Shown here in pieces: positions 57,951 to 64,000 of a stretch of 64,000 nt of DNA. A program made the translations under genes and the position numbers. The stretch covers positions 19,278,542 through 19,342,541 of the forward strand of contig OZ012688.1 in NCBI GenBank assembly GCA_963942565.1, in the 5' to 3' direction. Position 1 is the stretch's first letter, and every line of letters begins with the position of its first letter. This stretch comes from Maea johnstoni. Its lineage: Eukaryota > Annelida > Polychaeta > Spionida > Magelonidae. Below the pieces are notes generated by a model. The model did not search any database. It saw only the letters and a list, made by a program, of their open reading frames with translations, and was not told where the DNA came from.

Positions 57951-59429
57951 GGGGCTGCCCCAATAGCTGGGTGGTCTAACTAGTCAGAATCTACTATCCT
58001 TGTTTCTCATCACTATAAAGGGTCTTTATGGGAATTAATATGATATAGTGATCCCTATCACCAGTGGGCTTATTGTCTGTTGGGGCTGCCCCAATAGCTG
58101 GGTGGTTAAAGCTTATTAAATAACCTACTCACACTCTCCCTCCCTTTTATGACAAGTCAAGTGTACTCATTTCTGTTTGGGCTGCCCCAATAGCCTAGCC
58201 GTCTAACTATACTGAATCAATTCCTCTTGCCTGTCCTCACTATGAAAGGTTTCCCACTCTTACCCTGCTAATATTAATAGTATATAGACAGTGAGCATTA
58301 TAAGCAGACCACTCTGTTGGGGCTGCCCCAATAGCTGGGTGGTCTAAGCAGTCAAAATCAACTACTCTTGTCTCTCATCACTATGAAGGATCTCAATGGG
58401 AATAAATATGATATAGTGATCCCTATCAGTGTTCGTTATCTTGAAGGGCTGCCCCAATAGCTGGGTGATCAAAGCTTATCAAATCACCTACTCACTCTCT
58501 CCCTCTCATCACTATAAATTATCTCCCTTTACTTTCCTATTAGTGCATGTTATATCAACAGTGACCCGTGGTTGGGACGTGGCAGAAACGTGTCTTGCCT
58601 GACTGGTACACGTCTCTGCCACGCTCTGACCACCACCTGACCACGTCCTGACCGGGCAATTGTCCAGATACATATAGTTCCATAACTAGAATAGTAACAG
58701 AACAGAGCAACCTTGACTTGTTTCTATATGAGCAGAGCACCTAGTCACTCTATCTAACTATGACAAGTCACCTGTACTCATCTGTTTGGGCTGCCCCAAT
58801 AGCCTAGCCTTCTAACTATACTGAATCAATTCCTCTTGCCTGTCCTCACTATAAAAGGTTTCCCACTCTTACCCTGCTAATATTAATAGTATATAGACAG
58901 TGAGCATTATAAGCAGACCACTCTGTTAGGGCTGCCCCAATAGCTGGGTGGTCTAAGCAGTCAAAATCAACTACTCTTGTCTCTCATAACTATGAAGGAT
59001 CTCCATGGGAATAAATATGATATAGTGATCCCTATTATCAGTGTGCGTAATCCTGAAGGGCGGCCCCAATAGCTGGGTGATCAAAGCTTATCAAATCACC
59101 TACTCACTCTCTCCCTCTCATCACTATAAATTATCTCCCTTTACTTTCCTATTAGTGCATGTTATATCAACAGTGACCCGTGGTTGGGACGTGGCAGAAA
59201 CGTGTCTTGCCTGACCGGTACACGTCTCTGCCACGCTCTGACCACCACCTGACCACGTCCTGACCAGGCAATTGTCCAGATACATATAGTTCCATAACTA
59301 GAATAAGAGACAGAGCAACCTTGACTTGTTTCTATATGAGCAGAGCACCTAGTCACTCTATCTAACTATGACAAGTCACCTGTACTCATCTGTTTGGGCT
59401 GCCCCAATAACCTAGCCGTTTAACTATAT

Positions 59430-60086
59430 ACAAATATGACATCCCGCTGGGGATACCATGATGGAATGTCTCCCGAGGGAGGATGGTTTTCCCGAGGGCG
59501 AAGCCCGAGGGAAAACCATCCTCCCGAGGGAGATATTCCATCTTGGTATCCCCAGTGGGATGTTATATTTGTTTTATTATACCGAACAAACCTCAATTTG
59601 GTAAAATATCAATGAAAAAACAATACGCTGACCCTATCGATAATCAAATGAATTCTGCCTAACAGCTAACCGAAGTATCCCGTCGTATAGACCCCCAATT
59701 GAGAACATTCATGCTTAAATACCAATTAAATAAGATTGAATCATTACCCTCCGGGCCTTACCATTCTTCACCCCTATTAGTTATACTGTGCAGCAGTTCC
59801 TTTTCCAACGTAGAATCTATTTTATTAAGAATTCCATGTTGCGACGTAGCGATCCGTTCACCATGTGTTTTGTTGATTTGCCGTGCAATTTGCACGTGCA
59901 GTGATGACGTGACAAACAATGACGTCAGCCAACAAGCAAGGCGCACGTGCATGCGAGTCGTCGCCAACGCTCTACTTCCACTTCTGCTTGACAACGGTTA
60001 ACATAACGCCATTCGGGCAACATGATGATTGTTAACTGCTAAGTCAGCCAATCACGGCTTACGATCTTCAAGTGAGGTATAATAAT
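59430..60086. mobile_element. fold-back element inserted in the satellite
   Basis: It interrupts the A context between TTTAACTATA and TACTGAATGAATTCC. The first 141 bp (59431-59571) form a long hairpin (AATATGACATCCCGCTGGGG ... inverted AATATAACATCCCACTGGGG) with CCCGAGGG words near the tip. The remaining ~510 bp has TGACGT, CACGTGCA and CCAATCACGG words and no domain. Fold-backs with CCGAGGGCGAAGCCC tips are common in marine invertebrate DNA, from memory. Confidence 0.7.
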
Positions 60087-62164
60087 ACTGAATGAATTCC
60101 TCTTGTCTGTCCTCACTATGAAAGGTCTCCCACTATTACCCTGCTAATATTAATAGTATATAGACAGTGAGCATTATAAGCCGAGCACTGTTGGGGCTGC
60201 CCCAATAGCTGGGTGGTCTAAGCAGTCAAAATCAACTACTCTTGTCTCTCATCACTATGAAAGATCTCCATGGGAATAAATATGATATAGTGGTCCCTAT
60301 CAGTGTTCGTTATCTTGAAGGGCTGCATAAATTATCTCCCTTTACTTTCCTATTAGTGCATGTTATATCAACAGTGACCCATGGTTGGGACGTGGCAGAA
60401 ACGTGTCTTGCCTGACTGGTACACGTCTCTGCCACGCTCTGACCACCACCTGACCACGTCCTGACCGGGCAATTGTCCAGATACATATAGTTCCATAACT
60501 AGAATAATAAGGGACAGAGCAACACAGATTTGTTTCTATATGAGCAGAGCACCTAGTCACTGTATCTAATTATGACAAGTCAACTGTACTCATTTCTGTT
60601 TGGGCTGCCCCAATAGCCTAGCCGTTTAACTATAATGAATCAATTCCTCTTGTCTGTCCCCACTAAGAAAGGTTTCTCTTCATGGTCTTAGCCAGCAGGG
60701 TGTCTGGGTGTCTTTTTGGACAGAAACCCTTAAAAAGGGCCCCCCAGGAGAACCCAACTTTATTTGTAAGGAATTGCTCAAAATGTACATCTCAAGCATA
60801 TAATTGATTTTTTTCTTCCCTTTATTATCTCCATGACATTGTATAAGGATATCATGCCATATTTTGATGGGGCTGCCCCAAATAGCTGGCTGGTCAAAGC
60901 TTATGAAATCAACTACTCACTCCCTCTCCTTGCTGTAAAACATCTCCCTTTACTTCCTTATAATGCATGTTACATCAGCAGTGACCTGTGGTTGGGACGT
61001 GGCAGAAACGTGTCTTGCCCGACCGGTACACGTCTCTGCCACGCTCTGACCACCACCTGACCACGTCCTGACCGGGCAATTGTCCAGATACATATAGTTC
61101 CATAACTAGAATAATAAGGGACAGAGCAACACAGATTTGTTTCTATATGAGCAGAGCACCTAGTCACTGTATCTAATTATGACAAGTCAACTGTACTCAT
61201 TTCTGTTTGGGCTGCCCCAATAGCCTAGCCGTTAAACTATAATGAATCAATTCCTCTTGTCTGTCCCCACTAAGAAAGGTTTCTCTTCATGGTCTTAGCC
61301 AGCAGGGTGTCTGGGTGTCTTTTTGGACAGAAACCCTTAAAAAGGGCCCCCCAGGAGAACCCAACTTTATTTGTAAGGAATTGCTCAAAATGTACATCTC
61401 AAGCATATAATTGATTTTTTTCTTCCCTTTATTATCTCCATGACATTGTATAAGGATATCATGCCATATTTTGATGGGGCTGCCCCAAATAGCTGGCTGG
61501 TCAAAGCTTATGAAATCAACTACTCACTCTCTCTCCTTGCTGTAAAACATCTCCCTTTACTTCCTTATAATGCATGTTACATCAGCAGTGACCTGTGGTT
61601 GGGACGTGGCAGAAACGTGTCTTGCCCGACCGGTACACGTCTCTGCCACGCTCTGACCACCACCTGACCACGTCCTGACCAGGCAACTTTTCAGATACAT
61701 ATAGTTCCATAACTAGAATGATAAGGGACAGAGCAACCTTGACTTGTTTCTATATGAGCAGAGCACCTAGTCACTGTATCCTTTTATGACAAGTCAAGTG
61801 TACTCATTTCTGTTTGGGCTGTCCTAATAGCCTAGCCGTTTAACTATACTGAATCAATTCTTTGTCTTTCCTCACTATAAAAGGTTTCCCACTATTACCC
61901 TACTAACATTAATAGTATATAGACAATGAGTATTATAAGTAGAGCGCTCTGTTGGGGCTGCCCCAATAGCTGGGTGGTCTAAGCAGTTAAAATCAACTAC
62001 TCTTGTCTCTCATCACTATAAAGAGTCTCCCTATTACTCCCTGGGAATTAATATGATAAAGTGCTCCCTATTACCAGTGCGCTCCTTCTCTGAGGGTGCT
62101 GCCCAAATAGCTGGATGGTCAAATCTTACTTAACTACTCACTCCCTCTTTTCGCTGTAAAACAC

Positions 62165-62310
62165 TTCCCTGACCGGTACATTTCTCTGCCACGCTCTGAC
62201 CACCACCTGACCACGTCTCAACCACGCTCTGACCACGTCTCTGCCACACTCTGACCACCACCTGACCACGTCTCTGCCACGCTCTGACCACCACCTGACC
62301 ACGTCCTGAC
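62165..62310. repeat. 33-37-bp sub-repeat in the satellite
   Basis: TCTCTGCCACGCTCTGACCA and CCACCTGACCACG tandemly repeat ~3-4 times, local expansion of the unit's inverted-pair arm. The similar stretch at 62805-62925 has ~3 copies. Confidence 0.9.
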
Positions 62311-63439
62311 CAGGCAATTGTCCAGATACATATAGTTCCAGAACTAGAATGATAAGTGACACAGTAACCTTGATTTGTTTCTATTTGAGCAGAGCACCTA
62401 GTCACTGTATCCTTTTATGACAAGTCAAGTGTACTCATTTCTGTTTGGGCTGTCACAATAGCCTAGCCGTTTAACTATACTGAATCAATTCTTTGTCTGT
62501 CCTCACTATAAAAGGTTTCCCACTATTACTCTACTAACATTAATAGTATATAGACAATGAGTATTATAAGTAGAGCGCTCTGTTGGGGCTGCCCCAATAG
62601 CTGGGTGGTCTAAGCAGTTAAAATCAACTACTCTTGTCTCTCATCACTATGAGGGGTCTCCCTATTATCCCTGGGAATTAATATGATAAAGTGCTCCCTA
62701 TTACCAGTGCGCTCCTTCTCTGATGGTGCTGCCCAGATAGCTGGATGGTCAAATCTTACTTAATCAACTACTCACTCCCTCTTTTTGCTGTAAAACGCTT
62801 CCCTGACCGGTACATGTCTCTGCCACGCTCTGACCACCACCTGACCACGTCTCAACCACTCTCTGACCACCACCTGACCACGTCTCTGCCACGCTCTGAC
62901 CACCACCTGACCACGTCCTGACCAGGCAATTGTCCAGATACATATAGTTCCAGAACTAGAATGATGTGACACAGTAACCTTGATTTGTTTCTATTTGAGC
63001 TGAGCACCTAGTCACTGTATCCTTTTATGACAAGTCAAGTGTACTCATTTCTGTTTGGGCTGCCCCAATAGCCTAGCCGTCTAACTATACTGAATCAATT
63101 CTTTGTCTGTCCTCACTATAAAAGGTTTCCCACTATTACTCTACTAACATTAATAGTATATAGACAGTGAGTATTATAAGTAGAGCGCTCTGTTGGGGCT
63201 GCCCCAATAGCTGGGTGGTCTAAGCAGTTAAAATCAACTACTCTTATCTCTCATCACTATAAGGGGTCTCCCTATTACTTTCCTGGGAATTAATCTGATA
63301 AAGTGCTCCGTATTACCAGCGCGCTCTCTTCTCTGATGGTGCTGCCCAGATAGCTGGATGGTCAAATCTTACTTAATCAACTACTCACTCCCTCTTTTCG
63401 CTAAAAAACGCTTCCCTGACCGTGTCTTGCCTGACCGGT

Positions 63440-63612
63440 ACATGTCTCTGCCACACTCTGACCACCACCTGACCACATCTCTGCCACACTCTGACCACCA
63501 CCTGACCACGTCTCTGCCACGCTCTGACCACCACCTGACCACGTCTCTGCCACGCTCTGACCACCACCTGACCACGTCTCTGCCACGCTCTGACCACCAC
63601 CTGACCACGTCC
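63440..63612. repeat. 33-bp sub-repeat, five copies
   Basis: Same sub-repeat as at 62165-62310, here five near-identical copies. The copy number grows toward the right of the satellite (one in early units, five here). Confidence 0.93.
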
Positions 63613-64000
63613 TGACCAGGCAATTGTCCAGATACATATAGTTCCAGAACTAGAATGATAAGGAACACAGCAATCTTGATTTGTTTCTATTTGAGCAGAG
63701 CACCTAGTCACTGTATCCTTTTATGACAAGTCAAGTGTACTCATTTCTGTTTGGGCTGTCACAATAGCCTAGCCGTTTAACTATACTGAATCAATTCTTT
63801 GTCTGTCCTCACTATAAAAGGTTTCCCACTATTACTCTACTAACATTAATAGTATATAGACAATGAGTATTATAAGTAGAGCGCTCTGTTGGGGCTGCCC
63901 CAATAGCTGGGTGGTCTAAGCAGTTAAAATCAACTACTCTTGTCTCTCATCACTATGAGGGGTCTCCCTATTACTCCCTGGGAATTAATATGATAAAGTG

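Larger units (their letters stand above)
57951..64000. repeat. ~607-640-bp higher-order satellite, ~10 units, off window end
   Basis: Units share GGGGCTGCCCCAATAGCTGG boxes in up to three contexts: A (GCCTAGCCGTCTAACTATAC), B (GGGTGGTCTAAGCAGTCAAA), C (GGTCAAAGCTTA). They end with an inverted pair (ACGTGGCAGAAACGTGT / ACACGTCTCTGCCACG) and ACCACCTGACCACGTCCTGA. A-boxes are at about 58179, 58790, 59397, 60602, 61209, 61818, 62449, 63059 and 63757. Units vary in content: two (60602-61813) lack box B and share a ~200-bp GCCAGCAGGGTGTCTGGGTG segment. Short frames here repeat with the unit and are not genes. Confidence 0.95.

Noticed and set aside
58555-63711. Repeated 60-108-codon frames in the satellite
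   Set aside because: They recur with the repeat unit and include sub-repeats whose number varies; not conserved as protein.

Overview
The window looks like nuclear DNA of an invertebrate deuterostome, most likely an amphioxus (Branchiostoma). It is AT-rich, with large introns, GC-richer exons, and a very high load of minisatellites and short inverted-repeat transposons. Several minisatellites start exactly at exon edges and copy the splice site. From memory, boundary-spanning minisatellites of this kind ('mirages') were described in amphioxus genes. The organism call is an inference. Nothing prokaryotic, no CRISPR array and no intact tRNA or rRNA gene was seen.

Two convergent host genes can be assembled exon by exon. 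(1) On the + strand, 6573-14227 holds eight exons of an ETO/MTG (RUNX1T1/CBFA2T, nervy) transcriptional corepressor. All junctions keep frame, and all four NHR domains are present (TAFH, NHR2 tetramerisation helix, NHR3 coiled coil, MYND zinc finger). It gives 588 residues counted from the Met equivalent to vertebrate MPDSP. Exons upstream of 6573 were not found. (2) On the - strand, 41943 down to 26815 holds six exons of a BTB-BACK-Kelch protein (a KLHL-type Cullin-3 adaptor). The first ~100 residues of its BTB domain lie outside the window or in exons I could not find.

Region by region: 1-6570 is upstream DNA with three TTAA-flanked MITE families, a GAT microsatellite and several GC-richer blocks that look like candidate enhancers (CAGGTG E-boxes, a DR1, an X-box, homeodomain-like sites). 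6573-14227 is the ETO gene. 14228-26814 is its 3' UTR and the intergenic space, with minisatellites, SINE-like copies and MITEs. 26815-41943 is the Kelch gene, whose introns hold a Helentron-like end, a triplicated 563-bp unit and exon-edge minisatellites. 42000-43650 has a Helentron-like endonuclease fragment. 44000-57950 has nested TA-flanked transposons, a 34-bp minisatellite of about 39 copies and dispersed low-copy repeats. 57951-64000 is a ~607-640-bp higher-order satellite that runs off the end.

The most useful observations are: (a) three of six Kelch exons, and one ETO exon more weakly, are flanked by tandem copies of their own exon edge with splice sites; (b) a natural empty site for one MITE, preserved in a paralogous intron segment, which proves the TTAA target duplication; (c) a perfect-TIR element nested in another element; (d) a conserved 15-bp palindrome repeated up to three times per satellite unit.
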